Assembly: GCA_024803745.1 (NCBI GenBank)
Contig: JANJXV010000030.1
Location: 3,925,001 to 3,989,000, forward strand
Reading direction: 5' to 3'
Length of the DNA: 64,000 nt
From: Megascapheus bottae
Lineage: Eukaryota > Chordata > Mammalia > Rodentia > Geomyidae
Position numbers and translations under genes: made by a program. Shown here piece after piece: positions 1 to 13,300 of the stretch. A model generated the notes under the pieces. The model was not told the DNA's origin and did not search any database. It worked only from the letters and a program-made list of their open reading frames with translations. The stretch's first letter is position 1. Each line of letters starts with the position of its first letter.

Positions 1-365
1 ATGAAGAAAGAAAAATTTACTGAAAAATCCCAAAGTTTCCAAAGTGACCAGGAAGAATGGTATTCTTTTCTCACACCTGATTTTTTTTCAATCTACCATG
101 TAGAGATCACAATTGCAATGTTTACTAAATATTCATGACAGCAGAACAATTTTGACACCCCTATAATTAATGATTGACACTGATTATACCCAAGGAAATG
201 GAGCCAGATTACTTGAATCTAAAAGGCAAATGTACAATTAAGCAGGCAATTATTTTATGGACTGTTCACATCAGCGTTATACTGCAGTCTCCATCTCTAC
301 CCTGCATGGTGGACAAGATACAGCTGTGAGAATGTCATCTATCATCTACTGGGGGTGGTGGCAGA

Positions 366-470
366 GTGAGAACAAGGTCTCACTATGTAGCTGAGGCTGG
401 CTTTGATCTCACTTTGCAGCATAGGCTAGCCTTGAACCTGACATCCTGTGCTTCAGCTCTCTGATTCTCT
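366..470 (-). repeat. B1-type SINE remnant
   Basis: On the plus strand it reads as a reversed B1: aaggtctcactatgtagc, then a 'gctagccttgaacctgac' segment, as in the reverse complement of rodent B1 (7SL-derived). It is diverged and lacks a clear head. Confidence 0.6.
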
Positions 471-674
471 CTTTTGTGGGAGAGAGCTAGGCTGAGTCCC
501 TATTGATTCAGCACCATCTTGCTTACCCCTTGCTTCAGTTCTCTATTGATGAGATTACAGCTGTTGAAAGTTCTGAGAGAAATGTGTTCCTAGTTTGTTA
601 CTTACTAATCTGCACCACATCTGTTTGCTTCTGCATTTTCCTGTTTCAGGAAAGTTCTCTCCACGTTCTCTCTT

Positions 675-790
675 TCCTATCTCACATCGATATATACGTA
701 TATGTGCACGTATATATATATCACATACAATCATATATAGGATTGTGCCTGACATATATATGTGTGTGTACATATATATACACATATATA
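675..790. repeat. TA/GT-rich simple sequence
   Basis: Alternating purine-pyrimidine tract of imperfect atatac/gtatat and gtgtgta units. The ORFs through it are low-complexity artefacts. Confidence 0.8.
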
Positions 791-1020
791 CATGCTTATT
801 GTGCAATGATTAAATGAATTCTGGGATTATGTTGATAAACATGTAGCTATTAAGATAAATTAAAATATTGATAATAGAAGTATTTTCCTTGGAATAATGA
901 TAACAAGATTGATCAGCCTGCTCAAAAACAAAAATATTTTGAGACAAGGTTTCACTATGCATGTAGGCTCGGCTTTAAACTTCAGATTCTTTACTGCACA
1001 CTCACATACACAGCCTTAGC
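788..1020 (+). repeat. Unassigned duplicated block, copy 1, ending in B1-like sequence
   Basis: Shares ggattatgttgataaa, a tattttccttgg core and a 'ctgctca..aaaaa' stretch, followed by a reversed B1 (gagacaaggtttcac), with 3185-3435 in the same order and orientation. I do not recognise the family. Confidence 0.55.
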
Positions 1021-1399
1021 CTAAGCTTGCTTTCTGAAGGTATTTGAATTATAATTGGCTAGATGACTTCCAGATCTTTTCTTTGTTTATTGGGTTCCGG
1101 GGGGGGGGGACGTTTGCTTTCTAAGCAAGCTTGTTTGCACACAGACAGGATCCCATTCACTATATATTAATTTTCTAATTTGAAGTCTACTTGCCAGGTG
1201 CCATTCTGGCCTTCTTGCCTGCAGACTCATGCGGATAATTCCATAGAAGCTACTCATACACACAGGCTGGCTATGTGCAGTGAGCAAGAAAGGGCCAGCT
1301 CACCATCACACACTGCTTTCTGAGCGAGGTCTTCTTCAAGGATGAGGGGGAAAACATGTCCTTAAAAGAATCCATAATTCTCTTGTTTTCTCCCCTTCC

Positions 1400-1545
1400 C
1401 TTCCCTATTTCAATGATTGGGAAGGGGTGAGGGAAGGAAAAGGGGCCAAAAGCATGTTCAGGGAATAATGCACCCACTACCTGATGAATGTAACTATAAC
1501 CCCTCTATATATTACCCCAAGAAAATTAAAAAGAAGAAAATTAAA
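1400..1545 (+). mobile_element. L1 3'-end fragment
   Basis: Matches the 3' UTR of the better copy at 28930-29092: G-rich stretch, then 'aataatgcacccactacctg', 'gaatgtaactataacccctc' and a terminal A-rich tail. Confidence 0.75.
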
Positions 1546-1918
1546 AAAATCTACAATTCTCCCATGAAATAAGTTTTATTATGACCCATGTTTTTAAATA
1601 TAGATGCCTTACTTTAAAGAGAGCTTATTTACCTTTCATAAGAAGGCATTATAGAAGTGAGGCTATTACAGCATGTCTTTAAATAGCTGGTAAGGCCACT
1701 ATATTTAAAATGTAATTCACACTCTTTCAAGTCAAATTTACCCAAGGCATTTCAGGGATGTAATTTTTACACGAAGTGAACCAAATCTATAATATGGGGG
1801 GATTATATTTAATTTTGTGGAATGAATGAAATAGCATGTTTCCAGGCATGCATAGAATCATGAACTGGCAGGAATAGAAGGGCCCTTCTGTATTTTAGAT
1901 ACTGCTAGATACTCTGTG

Positions 1919-1921
<3 letters not shown>

Positions 1922-2006
<85 letters not shown>
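1922..2006. repeat. (CT)n(CA)n compound microsatellite
   Basis: About 21 CT units run directly into about 22 CA units without interruption. Confidence 0.97.
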
Positions 2007-2007
<1 letters not shown>

Positions 2008-2618
2008 CTAAGGTAGAATCAGATAGGTAAATTTATCACGCATTTATGGATTTGTGGTAACTAACTCTTAAGTCTATATCGATGTCACTTTACTCATTAT
2101 TACTAACACAAACATAATTGACCGTCACTTTATAGCTACTGTGCTGTCTTAAATAGCATATTTGATGGAGAATATGCGAAAAATACTGGAGATAGCATGG
2201 CAGGACCAAGAGTGGACGACCACTTCTGTCTGTGTTTAACTGTCCACCATGGCTTTCCTTAACCAGAGGGTATCAGTGGCAGCTGATGGCTGGCCGTGTG
2301 CAGGGGCAGGTCGTGCACACAGCCACCAGACGGCGCCATGCACGAGTGTTCTGTCTGATGGTTTATGAGTTGAAGCTGCAATGTCACCAGGACAGTGAGG
2401 CCTGCCTGGGGTCTTCTCAGGAGAGTTTGTGCCTCTGTTGACATCTAGAGACTTTGTCTCTGGAGTCAAAAAGACATCAAGATAAGTGACTGCAAGTTAC
2501 TTGTCACATTTTGAAAATGCCCAGGCTCATGACAACCTTCAAAAATTACCAAGTATTCAGGGCTGGAAAGCTGTCATGTTCTGTTGTCTTCCAACTTTGT
2601 TCTTATTTTTTTTTAACA

Positions 2619-2741
2619 TTTATTTACTTATTTTTTTTTAATTGTTGGGATAATGTATAGAGGGGTTACAGTTACATTCATCAGGTAGTAGGTGCATGAG
2701 TTATCACACATTGATACCCCCCTCTCATGTGTAATAACGCA
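2619..2741 (-). mobile_element. L1 3'-end fragment, reversed
   Basis: Reverse complement of the L1 3' UTR: T-rich start, 'aggggttacagttacattca', 'aggtgcatgagttatcacac', 'attgatacccc'. Same family as 1400-1545. Confidence 0.75.
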
Positions 2742-3014
2742 TTCTTTTAATTATTTGCCAGTCCCTGGTGCCAGAAAACCTCCCACCTGCTAAGAGGTAG
2801 AACTCAGTAGCTGAAGGTATGTTTGTTTGCCTTTTGCTCTACTTATGCCACAGCTACCTTCGTAATGCCTTGGAGGTAAGGCCTCCATGACTAGTTTTAG
2901 ATCTGGGAACCGGCCTTTAACCACCATTTTCTTCAACAGGTTTATTCCAAGATGGCAGGCAGTTATAACTCTGTCGGTTTCTGGAAATTTCCTTGGGGAC
3001 CTTTATTCTGCTTC

Positions 3015-3017
<3 letters not shown>

Positions 3018-3080
<63 letters not shown>
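3018..3080. repeat. (TC)n microsatellite
   Basis: About 31 uninterrupted TC units. Poly-Ser/Leu reading frames through it are artefacts. Confidence 0.97.
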
Positions 3081-3084
<4 letters not shown>

Positions 3085-3184
3085 CCCTGTTCCTCTAGCC
3101 CCTTCCCATGCTTCTTTCTCTCCTTCCTTTAGAGTTCTGCTCACAGGTCACTGTTCTAGTAGGCCTATGCCTTGTAAGAAATCA

Positions 3185-3435
3185 ATATGCATTTGTTGAT
3201 GATTAGATAAATGCCTGGATTATGTTGATAAATTTGTTGATGGTTAAATATACTGATGATGGAAATATTTTCCTTGGCCTTGTGGGAACAAGACAAAAGT
3301 AGCTGCTCACAAAAAATAGATTTCTTTGCTTTGGAGACAGGATCCCCTTAAACATGTAGCCTCTATTGACTTCCAATTTGAGATTCTCTTGCCTCATCCT
3401 CACAGGTACTGGGATTACAGGTGTGCACGCCTGGC
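3185..3435 (+). repeat. Unassigned duplicated block, copy 2, ending in B1 SINE
   Basis: Paralogue of 788-1020. From 3331 it is a reversed B1 monomer (ggagacaggatcc ... ctgggattacaggtgtgcac), more complete than in copy 1. Confidence 0.6.
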
Positions 3436-4094
3436 TTCAAAAAATGTTTAAACCTCATGTATTTTACATAAAAGATTTATGAAAAATTTGTTGGTTCAGC
3501 ATTTATCTGTGTTTGCTGTGATATAAAAATGACATTTTAGGTTATGTTGTAGACATCAGAAAATATTGCCTATTGCTTCAAAGAGTTGTTTTGCAAAATA
3601 CTACTCATGAGCATTAAATTTCAGAAATTTCTCCCGAATTAAGGAGGTCTTGCACTCTGCCTATGATTCTTCAGCTTGATGGGAAGGCATTTACAAAAAT
3701 CTGGACTCACACAAACACAGGAATGGGAATGGCAATGGAAAGATATCTAAAATCTAGGACAATATGAATCACAAAGACAGGCCGTGGGAACTCTTCTGTA
3801 TTTTATCACAGACACAGTAATGTTCCTCTCATGAACATAAACCATGTCTTAAACAACTTGTGGTTTTTAATAATTTGATTCTCTAACATGTTATATTCAA
3901 TACCAAGATCTTGCTATGCACCGGCAAAATAATCGTTAGTTTTGTCCTGACTGTAGATGTAGAAATTCCACGACTGAAATATGCATAGGCTAAGCATGCA
4001 ATTGCTATGAACAGTCTGTCTTATCCAAAAATTGTTCACCTTGGTTGTGATTTTATGTTATTTTTTTCATTAAAAAAAATTGAACTGGAATAAG

Positions 4095-4165
4095 GCCCCC
4101 ACTACGGATGGATGTCACTGTAACCCTCTATACATTGCCCCGATAGGAAAACACAATGGAAAAAA
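4095..4165 (+). mobile_element. L1 3'-end scrap
   Basis: 'cactacggatggatgtcact' and 'gtaaccctctatacattgcc' match the last bases of other L1 3' UTRs in the window, followed by an A-rich tail that abuts a SINE. Confidence 0.7.
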
Positions 4166-4169
4166 CGAA

Positions 4170-4390
4170 CTGGGCCCCAGGGGCTCACACCTGCCCTCCC
4201 AGCTAGCTACGATCTGAGGACCATGGTCAAAAGCCAGCCTGGGCACAAAAGTCCCTGAGAGAGTCTCATCTCCAATTAGCCACTCAAAAACTGGAAGTGG
4301 GGCTGTGGCTCAAATGGTAGAGCCCTAGCCTTGAGCTGAGGAGCTCAGGGACAGCGCCCAGGCCAGACTTCAAGCCCCAGAAGCAGCCCC
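4170..4390 (+). mobile_element. B1-Geo composite SINE
   Basis: A B1-type left half (ggggctcacacctgccctcc ... ccagcctgggcac) joins 'gtctcatctccaattagcca', followed by the Geo right half (ggaagtggggctgtggctca, ggtagagccctagccttgag). It is the only Geo-containing SINE on the plus strand and ends about 100 bases from the 182-bp exon's donor. Confidence 0.8.
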
Positions 4391-4490
4391 TTCCCAGCCT
4401 AATGCAGCAGAATTGATTAGTTGGGGGGGGGAATTCCATCTTCTGCTGTGCCAGCAGGACGCGGCCAGGGCCAGGGCAGGGTTTCCTTAC

Positions 4491-4672
4491 CACTGAGCAG
4501 CGGCCGGTTGTGTCGGTAGGAGGTGGGCAGCTGGCCAATGTCTTCCATCCTGTGGCTCATGACCCTGGAGAGGTGGCCGGTGTGGTGCAAGCTGCCCACC
4601 ACGATGCTGTGGAGGTAAACAGGCTCGATGAAGTGGCAGAGGAGGGCCCCCTGCAGCCCCAGGACATTCCAC
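4491..4672 (-). CDS. ADARB2: ADARB2 internal exon, mid-deaminase (182 bp)
   Basis: The acceptor is ccttccag above 4672, and the donor is G|gtaagg at 4491/4490. One base completes Arg, 60 codons follow, and one base of Gly ends the exon. The peptide starts [18 protein letters not shown], continues [18 protein letters not shown] and ends [10 protein letters not shown]. Trp aligns with ADAR2 Trp523. Ala in QGALL replaces ADAR2 Ser531. LLC-HFIEP differs slightly from the LLS-HFVEP I remember for human ADARB2. This is the last ADARB2 exon in the window. The rest of the domain, with the remaining inositol-phosphate contacts, is expected in about two exons beyond position 1. An L1 scrap and a B1-Geo SINE end about 100 bases past the donor. 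Confidence 0.95.
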
Positions 4673-7600
4673 CTGGAAGGAAACGCAAGGCCCGGTCAGC
4701 GGGACTGCCCTCCCTGCTGCAGGCCCAGGGCAGTCCCTCTAAGCCGGCCGGAGGAACTGGACCTGCTGTGGGATCAGTGGGTGTGCTGGGCTGGCCGAGG
4801 ACTCTCAGCCCCTGCAGAGCCCTCAAGATGGCTTTGGCCGAGGGCCATGAATGGTTCTGAGCTGCTCAAACACCAGGGGTCAGAGCTCGGTAATAAACTT
4901 GCTTCCCTTTCTGGAAAATGACTTGTTAGAGAAGAGGCTGTAGGTTCTTCCTGGAACTAGAAATTAGATTCTTTTAGAAAAAGGACACCCATCTCCCCAA
5001 ATGAACCTGAATTCATCCTTTATATTAGTCAGAAATCATCAGGACTTCACATTTGTTTATTTCCGTGTAGGGAGGGAAAAATCATACCTTCCACTTCTTT
5101 TTGTCCTTAGCCATCAAAAGGACTCAATTGTGTTGAAGTTAAATGACGTTAATACATAACCTTGTTTGGTCTGGGGATCATTTCTGACTTTAGAAGTGCA
5201 ACTTACAGATGAATGGCAAGGTCATTTTCTTTGAAATGAATAAATCTCTGGACAAAAAGAGTTGTTTCTTCCAGACCCAAAGGAACACAGGCTCCATGGT
5301 TTCCCTCATTTGTAATAATTAGGACACATCTATGAGTCTCGTAGCAGAGGATTACAATAGCTCAAAACCTAGGTATGTAAGGTCATATAGGATGAGACTA
5401 AATGCAATGAACTCTAGGATATGGAAACAAGAGCTTTATCTTGTGTGATTGTTGTTCTTAACGCACTATGTTATTTCTCTTCTCTTTTTTTTCCCCCTTA
5501 CAGTTAATCTCACATTGTTACTGAATCTGACTTCATTACCTGGTATATTGTATACAAGTTTATTTGAAATAGGAAAGGGAAGGAGGAAAACAAGGTGATT
5601 GGGAGTGGATAGGGGAAGGGAAAAAGGGACAAAAACATGAGAAGGGGTATCAATGTGTGAGAAGTAATATACCCACTGCCTGACGAATGTAACTGTCACC
5701 CCTCCATACATTATCTCAACAGTATAAAAGAATTTTTGCCTCTTCAGGGAATCATGTCAGGATTCAGGAGAGATTCCCCCACCCCCATCCCTTACTACAA
5801 TAATTTGAGTGCATGCATCTGTTTAAGGCAAGACTTTGTGGTTTCCATTCTAAATAATGTGCTTCAAATCCAAACTACCACTGGTGGTAAGCATTATGCA
5901 GCTAATTTCTTACATCATTGTTCTTTTCATTAATTAACATTTCTCCACTGTTGGAGCAATTATTGTGGGGCCTTCATGCTGTACATCTCTTTTCATGATT
6001 AATAAGGAGTCATTATATCTCCCTTCCTGAAGCAGTCAATTAACACAGAATTCTTTCCATTAATTACTGAATGTCTCTCTACCTGGAGAGCAATCTGCTC
6101 TGAGAACCTGTGACACCAATCACTTTAAAAAGTTCTCTTTAAATTTTATTCCGAAAACACAAGCAATTTAGCCAGCGATATTAATTTGCCTCAGAAGCAT
6201 GGCAGCGAATGAGAAACATCTTTTAATCTCATGCAAGAAAAGGCAGCCATCTGGCTGGTGAGAATTTCAGGGAGCAAACCTCTCCCTCTCCCTCTGTAAA
6301 TGCAGGTCATTAAAGTAATGTGTTCATCTACATAAAACTCAAATGGAATATAAAAGGTAATATTTATATACAAACAATTTAGTCCTACAGTTTAAACAGT
6401 CATTGGTTTTATGAAACATTTACTTTAGTCTATCAGATTTGCATAACTTCATTTAAAAAATATTGTGGTCATTTCTATAAATCACTTCCTGGGTTTCTCT
6501 CAGGGAGCGAGGAGAACATTCTATCGAAAGGAAATAGTTTTGAGGGAAAAGGCTGACCTGGAAAAAGCATGAGTGCTTAGGAATGGCTCGTGGGGACATT
6601 TTTACACCCTCACCTATGACTTTAATACCACAGTTCCATTCGCCGACCATAGTCTTTCTCTCTTCCCTTTTTACTGGTGATCTGCAAAATGTCTAAAATC
6701 TCAGGCAAGGAGTTTTTGTTGTGGTGGTATCTGAGCTTTTCTCTGAAGCACCACTGCTGACGATTTTGAGAATTGCCTCAGGAGGGTTGGCTCTTTTCCT
6801 GAAATCTGCAACCAGAAGACAGACTGACAGACAGGCAAGCGCACCCACATGCACAAAACTGGGGAGAAAGTTAACAAAATCTCTGTCATGTGGTGTTTTA
6901 GACTTTTCCTTTTCTTCATGTTGGATAACAGTGGGAAAAATTCCAAGAAAATATTATTATTTGTAGTAAAGTGTTCTGAGAAAGTAGGTGACAAAGGGGT
7001 TACCATTTATTACGAAGGACTCTGGGTTATAGGGAATCCAGTTGGGTGCAATTAATTGTTAGGTTCTTAGTGGAATGTAGGAATTTATAGCAGTTAAAAG
7101 CAGAGAAATATTATTTATTGTCATGGATAAAAGCACTTTATTGAGATATGGCAAATCTTAAAAAATAAAATTAATATCCCACCAACATGGTATTTCTTGA
7201 AAATCATGTAAGTATTGGCTTTGAACAAAACTTCTAGAACAGTTTTAAGTGGTTCTGACTCTATAGGATTTCTCAAAGACAAATAATTTCTAAGTCTGGT
7301 TTCCTCTTAATAACCTTTACAATAAAGAATCAACCTTCTCCTTGCCTGGCTATTGGAGTTTAAACTTACTCAGCTAACATGATCAATAAAATCAAATGTT
7401 TTTCTGAATATAAACTGGAGAATTCTGAGCACTCAGGATTGAATGGAAAAATACCTCTCCTTTTGTTCAAATAGCCAATACTACGGCAATGTTGACAGAG
7501 GAAAAAAATCTCATGTCTAGTTTTCAATATAGATAATCCCTAAATAAATACATTTTTGTCTGTTATTCATTGAAATACCACAGATAAGTTCAGGAAAGAT

Positions 7601-8082
7601 CCTAGAAAAATTGCCTTTAGCCAAAAGAAGTGATCTCTTGTTGAGCTCCAATTATGGCCTCTGAGGCACAACAGAAACATGGACGAGATTCTTTGTAGGC
7701 CAGGCTCTAGGTATGAGTCTTGGAGAGAAAACAGAACTGCAATGATGGTGGCATATTTTAGACATTTGTCTTTCTGTCCATTGCTTTTACCATCTTGATG
7801 CAGCCTTGAAATTGTGGTAAAATTGGCAGCGAAGTCTCTTGTATGAAAACATCTATTCATGACCACAACGAACCACCAGGTTGGACCAAGAAAACTAGCT
7901 GTGGACATGCTGCCCGTGAATTCACACTGAGAGGCGGGAGGGACGATAAGGACCCAGCATACACTGTCCACACAGAGACACCAGGCCCAGGGAATGAATC
8001 ATCTAGAAGCTTCACAACCCTTCTGTCACCTGGAGCCTCACAACATTCTGACCTCTTGGTTAGGATTCAGTGTGAGCATTTG

Positions 8083-8118
<36 letters not shown>

Positions 8119-10255
8119 GCTTCTCCTGTGGGGCCAAGGCTGAGAATGACTAAATGGGAGTAGTTAATGTTTTTCCAAAGTGAGAAATGTCAGGCGAAAG
8201 CCCAGGGTGGACACTGGTCAGCTGGCCCCTCCTGGAGCGTGTCTTGCTACTTGGAACAACAGTGTACCCTGTGGTGTTGCTACGCTGATGCCAGCACTGG
8301 TCACAGCCTTACCTGGGCACCTGAGAGGAAGGCACAGTCTCAGGCCCTACCCCAGACTTGTGGAACCAGAGGCCCTGGGGTGGCACCCAGCTGGTGTATT
8401 GCAACAAGTTCTGATGTTCCTGGAATCTGGCAGCTAGCCATTTCAGTACTGGAATGTGGTCATAATCGTACAGTTGGATTTCCAAGGCATTTGAAGTCTA
8501 GGAGCTGCTTGAATTTCTCATCTTTCTGGAGATTGATGCTAACTGCCCTCTATGTCAGACTTGCTCTTAAATTTTTTTCTCTCTCCTGCATCCACTTTTA
8601 GAAAAACAGGTAATAATGCCAAGCCAAGCATCCCTGGGCTATCTCAATTCTAGATGACTGGTTTCTGTCTTTCTGTCTGTCTGTCTTTTCTAAGTAGAAG
8701 AGAAGATCATAACCTGTTGCCTCGATAATTTCACTAGGAATTAAGAATTCAATAATTTCATTAGGCATTCATCCCTTGATATATCCAATAAAGAATTGGT
8801 TGAAATTACAAAGCAAATAAAATAAGACAAAATTCAAATGTATTATTTACCTAGCTTTTGTCACGGTAACTCCTTTATAATGACAATTTTTTAAAAAGGG
8901 GAAAATGGAGAAAAGTAGAAAAAAATAGTGGAACTATTTGAATGCCTCTTTACTAGGGCATTGGTTAAACACATGATGAATGCTTAAAGAAAGCAGATTA
9001 TGTCTCTACTTCCCGCTTATCCCAACCCTGTCCATGGTACTTCCTCCCCTGGAGACCAAGTCTGCCTTCTGGTGTCTTTTTTGTGTCTTCTCTGACTTGG
9101 GTGCTGGGCTGTTCTAGCCGTCTGCCTGCCAAACGCCTCTTCTCAGTCACAAGGACACTGGTATTTCTCTAGACCCCCCAGCCCCTGCCCCCGGTCAGTG
9201 GTGTGTGTTGTCCAGGAAGCATCTGGGGAGCCATCCCGCATCCACACTTGACCCCACTCCCTTGTCCCCTTCTCCTGCTTGTGGTATCTCTTGTTCACAG
9301 AGCCAGATGGGCAGAGTTGCCCTGCAGAATCAGGTCTGCCCATTCGCTGCCATCTCCTCCATAGGTTGTCCTGGAGCTGGGCGTGGGGATAACCCAGTCA
9401 CTTCTGTCCATGCCCCAGAGAAGCTGAGGGCAGCAGAACCCTTGATTCATTGTGAACTGCATTTCTGCTGGGGATGCGACGTTGAAATGGTCCCTTCCCA
9501 CACTCATTCTGAGCAATGGCACCAAGCTACTGTCATAGCTGTCATCAGAGTCACTCCGAGGCCCATGTATAACACATGTTTAAAACAGTTTGAGATGCAA
9601 TGTTTATGAGTGACAGTTGTTTCTAAAGGACCTACAGTTTTGGGGACAAAATAACACTCATCTGACTTCTGGAGAGATAATAATACTTTAAAGGCAAGGA
9701 ACCTACTGATAAATCAAAGAGGAAGGTGTCAGAGTCTTCCTCTGGGGGCTGGGCTGGGGGCAGAGAGGAGGAGAGCTGGCTCTGAGAGCACTGTGTGCTG
9801 AGAATCTGGGTGCTGGCAGGGAGAGCTCAGGCCCTCACTCGTCAAAGTGAGCATGGAAGTTTAGGACCCAGACAGAACCTCACTCTCCAGAGAGCAGCTA
9901 TCATTGTTTCTTTTTTTCCCCCTTTCTTTTAGCAGTTCATTTTTATGGAGAAAGTTTTAATCTGTTCATCTAAAGTCACATTGTAATCAATAATCAGGCA
10001 CAGGTGCTTAAAATTAGAAACCACATAAAAAGGAGCATTAGTTCCAGAAGCTTTGGAGTTTTATAAGCTGCTCAATTTTTGTTTCTTAGGGGAAAAAATC
10101 CCTATGACTCCGGGTTTCCTCATTCTTTCGGGCAGATGGTGGTGTTTGGGTGTTGGTGAGAGTGGAATAGACGGTGTTTGAGTCACAGTAGAGCCTGTCT
10201 GCAGGGAGGTGGACTATTTCCTCTCGTGGGGCTGCGTTGGTTTGCAAAGGCTGCC

Positions 10256-10312
<57 letters not shown>

Positions 10313-13300
10313 TAGAAATATCCTATCATGGGAGTCTAGGGGTTGAAACAAAAATCAGCCGTTAGAGGGCAGGGTGCCGGCAGGGCCTGAGTCCCCTGGG
10401 GGTGGGCAAGGAGGGAAGGGTCCTTTCTTGTTTTTTTCCAGCTGTTGGCTATGGTCCACAATCCAGCATGTGTTCCTGTTGCCACAGGCCCTTTTCCTCA
10501 CCTGCTCGTGCCCAAGCTTCCTCTCCCTCACCCACCCAGGGACACGTGTGAGAGCATTTAGAGGTTGCCTCTATACTCAAATAGGCACACACGTCTGCTC
10601 TCCATCCTTCATGGAAACCTGCCACAATGGCTTGTATTCTCAGGCTCTGAGAAGAAGAAAGCTATCTATTATCTTTGGGGTAACTATTCAGCTCCTTACA
10701 TCGGAGACAATTTCACCCTGTCCCGTGTTTGTGAGAGCAATTCCATGCATTGAACCCCACTGTAACCACATTCTGAGGGGTGAGTCCTAGCAGTGAATTC
10801 TGAGATCCAGAAAAAGGCTTTTCCTGTACAGAGGTATTATTGGAAACACGTTCCCCAGCAGCGATCACTCAGAACCATCCCACACATGTGGCAGCAGGGA
10901 ACTTACCCGCTAATGGATTAACTATTTGGTCTAATAGCATTGCATGCATCAGCATGTGCTCATTAGTTCTTGAAAAAAAGAGCCATGGTTATAGTGTTAA
11001 GCAACAGCATGTAAACAAACTACCACACATACGGAGTAAAGAACAAGGGGAAAGGAAAGGAAGTTTCAGAAAAATCAGTAAGACTATGGCATTACTTGAT
11101 GACTGATTTCTTGACTGTTGAGACATGGACTAGGATTTCATTCACTTCTTTTTTTCTAATTTTTCTTTCTTGTGTTTTAATTTTTTTTTCTTGTGCCAGT
11201 CTTGGGGCTGGAACTCAGTGCCCAGGTGTTGTCCCTGAGATTTTGTGTCCAAAGCTAGCACTTTACTACTTGAACCACAGTTCCACTTCTGGCATTTTAG
11301 TGGTTAATTGGAGATAAGAGTCTCATGGACTTTCCTTTCCTGGCTGGCTTCCAACTCGGATCCTCAGACCTCAGCCTCCTGAGTAGTGAGGATGACAGGT
11401 ACAAGCCACCACACCCAGCTTGTATTTTACCTTTAATGAAGGGAACCTTTAGATATGAGATACCATTGGATGTCTTCAGTAGAGTTTGAAGTTCTTCCTT
11501 GGTAATTTCTGGACTGATTTTCTCTGTTACCTGGGAACATCTTCCCTGTTTTCCTTTGTTGCGCTGGGGATCATAGTAGGCAAACACTCTTTCAGAGAAT
11601 TACATTCTTAACATTTATTTGTTTATTTTGAGACAAAGTCTCACTCTGTGGTCTTGGCTACTTCAAACCTGTGATCCCTCTGCCTCTGCCTCCTGAGTGC
11701 TGCGACTGGAGCTAGGTTCTACTATGCCCAGCTCTGTCTCTGTCTTTCTCTTTAAAATAGCTACAAGTAAATTTAGGATGGTCTGTGGCCCCAGTGACTT
11801 ATTTTCCTCTGTTCACACACAAGGGGCCTCATTCTCCTTACCTAGAATGTTTTCGTATACACCGATACTCAGCAGGTTCTGGTGAGTTTTTGTTAACAGA
11901 AGGAAGAGACTGATTACGTTCTGACCTGCCTATGGAGACGTTGGCATTGTTGTCCTTTAGGAGGGAACAGAACATTTCCAGATGTTAGACCACCGCCTCT
12001 AACCACCTCAGGAGAGAGCTAAGGGAACAGTTTATCTTTCTGAGGTGTCCTAGAATTGCTAGAGAAACTGATCAGACTTCAGTAAGTAAAATAAGCAAGA
12101 GAGAACAGGGGCTAGACATAAGAGAAAGGAGGAGAGGAGCGTTCTCCCTGCTCAGGTTTAAAAGGCACGAGACTTGCCCCTCTGGTGGACTTGCTGCCAG
12201 GTGCACAGCTTCTTGTTGAGAAGATGGGCAAACTAAGCCCCAGCTCCTGAACTGAGAAGGAATAGAATTGAGAAGAATCAAACCATACTGACATTGGTAC
12301 TTGGTCGATGTGAAGATAGTTAAAACAGGTTAGTGATGTAGGTGGGACTTATTTTGTGCTCATGCTATACCCGGTCCAGGGCCTGTCCGCTCTCCCATTC
12401 TGCATTCCACAGAATGCTCTCTCCTCTGAGCTCTGTGACGCTTGCTTTCATTTGAAATATTACCAGAGAGGAGGAAGTAGGAAGTCTTGCCAACATTCTC
12501 ACCCTCCTTGGCTCTTATTCCGGTAAGTCAGGTGCCATGTGACCCTCGTCTGCATTCTAATCTAGTCTCTCACACCCGTTCTCCGGCCCAATCTAATCTG
12601 CATCAGTGATAAGCTCTCATGGCCCCTTCTCTGGCACTGGAGAACCTTTCTCCTTTAGAACCGGCAAATAAGTCATGCAGTGCATTCCCTCCTTTGTTTC
12701 AGGACTGGTCTGGGGACCAGAAACACTTGCTGTATTTTGAAGATCCTTTATATCTCTGAGTAGTTACCCAACCCTCAGACCAAGCCCCAAAGGGGCTGTG
12801 AATTTATTCTGAGAGCCCCAGAGAGTGGCTTGAACTTGGGGCGTGGTACCGTCCCTGAGCCTTTCTGGCTAATACGTCTAATGCTAATGGTCTACCACTT
12901 TGAGCGATAGCTCCACTTCCAGTTTTCTGGTGGTTAGTTGGAGATAAAAGTCTCATGGACTTTCTTACCTGGGTTGGCTTCAAACTGCAATCCTCAGATC
13001 TTAGTGTCCTGAGTAGTTTGGATTACAGGTATAAGACACCAGTGCCTGGCTTAATTTAACTTTGTGTTCTTTTTTTCTTTTTCTTTTTTTTCTGCCAGGC
13101 CTGGGGCTTGATCTCAGGGCCTGGGCATTGTGCTTGAGCTATCTCAGGGCTAGAGCTCTAACATCTGAATCACAGCACCACTTCTGGCTTTATATGTGGT
13201 ACCCAGGAATTGAACATGGGTCTTCGTGCATGCTAGGCAAGCACTCTACCACTAGGCCATGCTCTTGACCCCCTAATTTACCTTTTTTTTGACAGTCAAT

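Larger units (their letters stand above)
1..4490 (-). other. ADARB2 intron after the 182-bp exon (incomplete)
   Basis: This is the intron following the 4491-4672 exon, running off the window start. No coding segment is recognised. It holds B1 remnants, four L1 3'-end scraps, a B1-Geo SINE, CT/CA microsatellites and a duplicated block (788-1020 and 3185-3435). The stretch 2010-2600 and 3440-4090 is unique AT-rich sequence in which I see no further structure. Confidence 0.85.

Noticed and set aside
4510..4860. 116-codon plus-strand frame over the 182-bp exon
   Set aside because: Antisense shadow of the ADARB2 coding exon.
7567..7971. 134-codon minus-strand frame
   Set aside because: No motif or splice context tying it to ADARB2, and no family resemblance.
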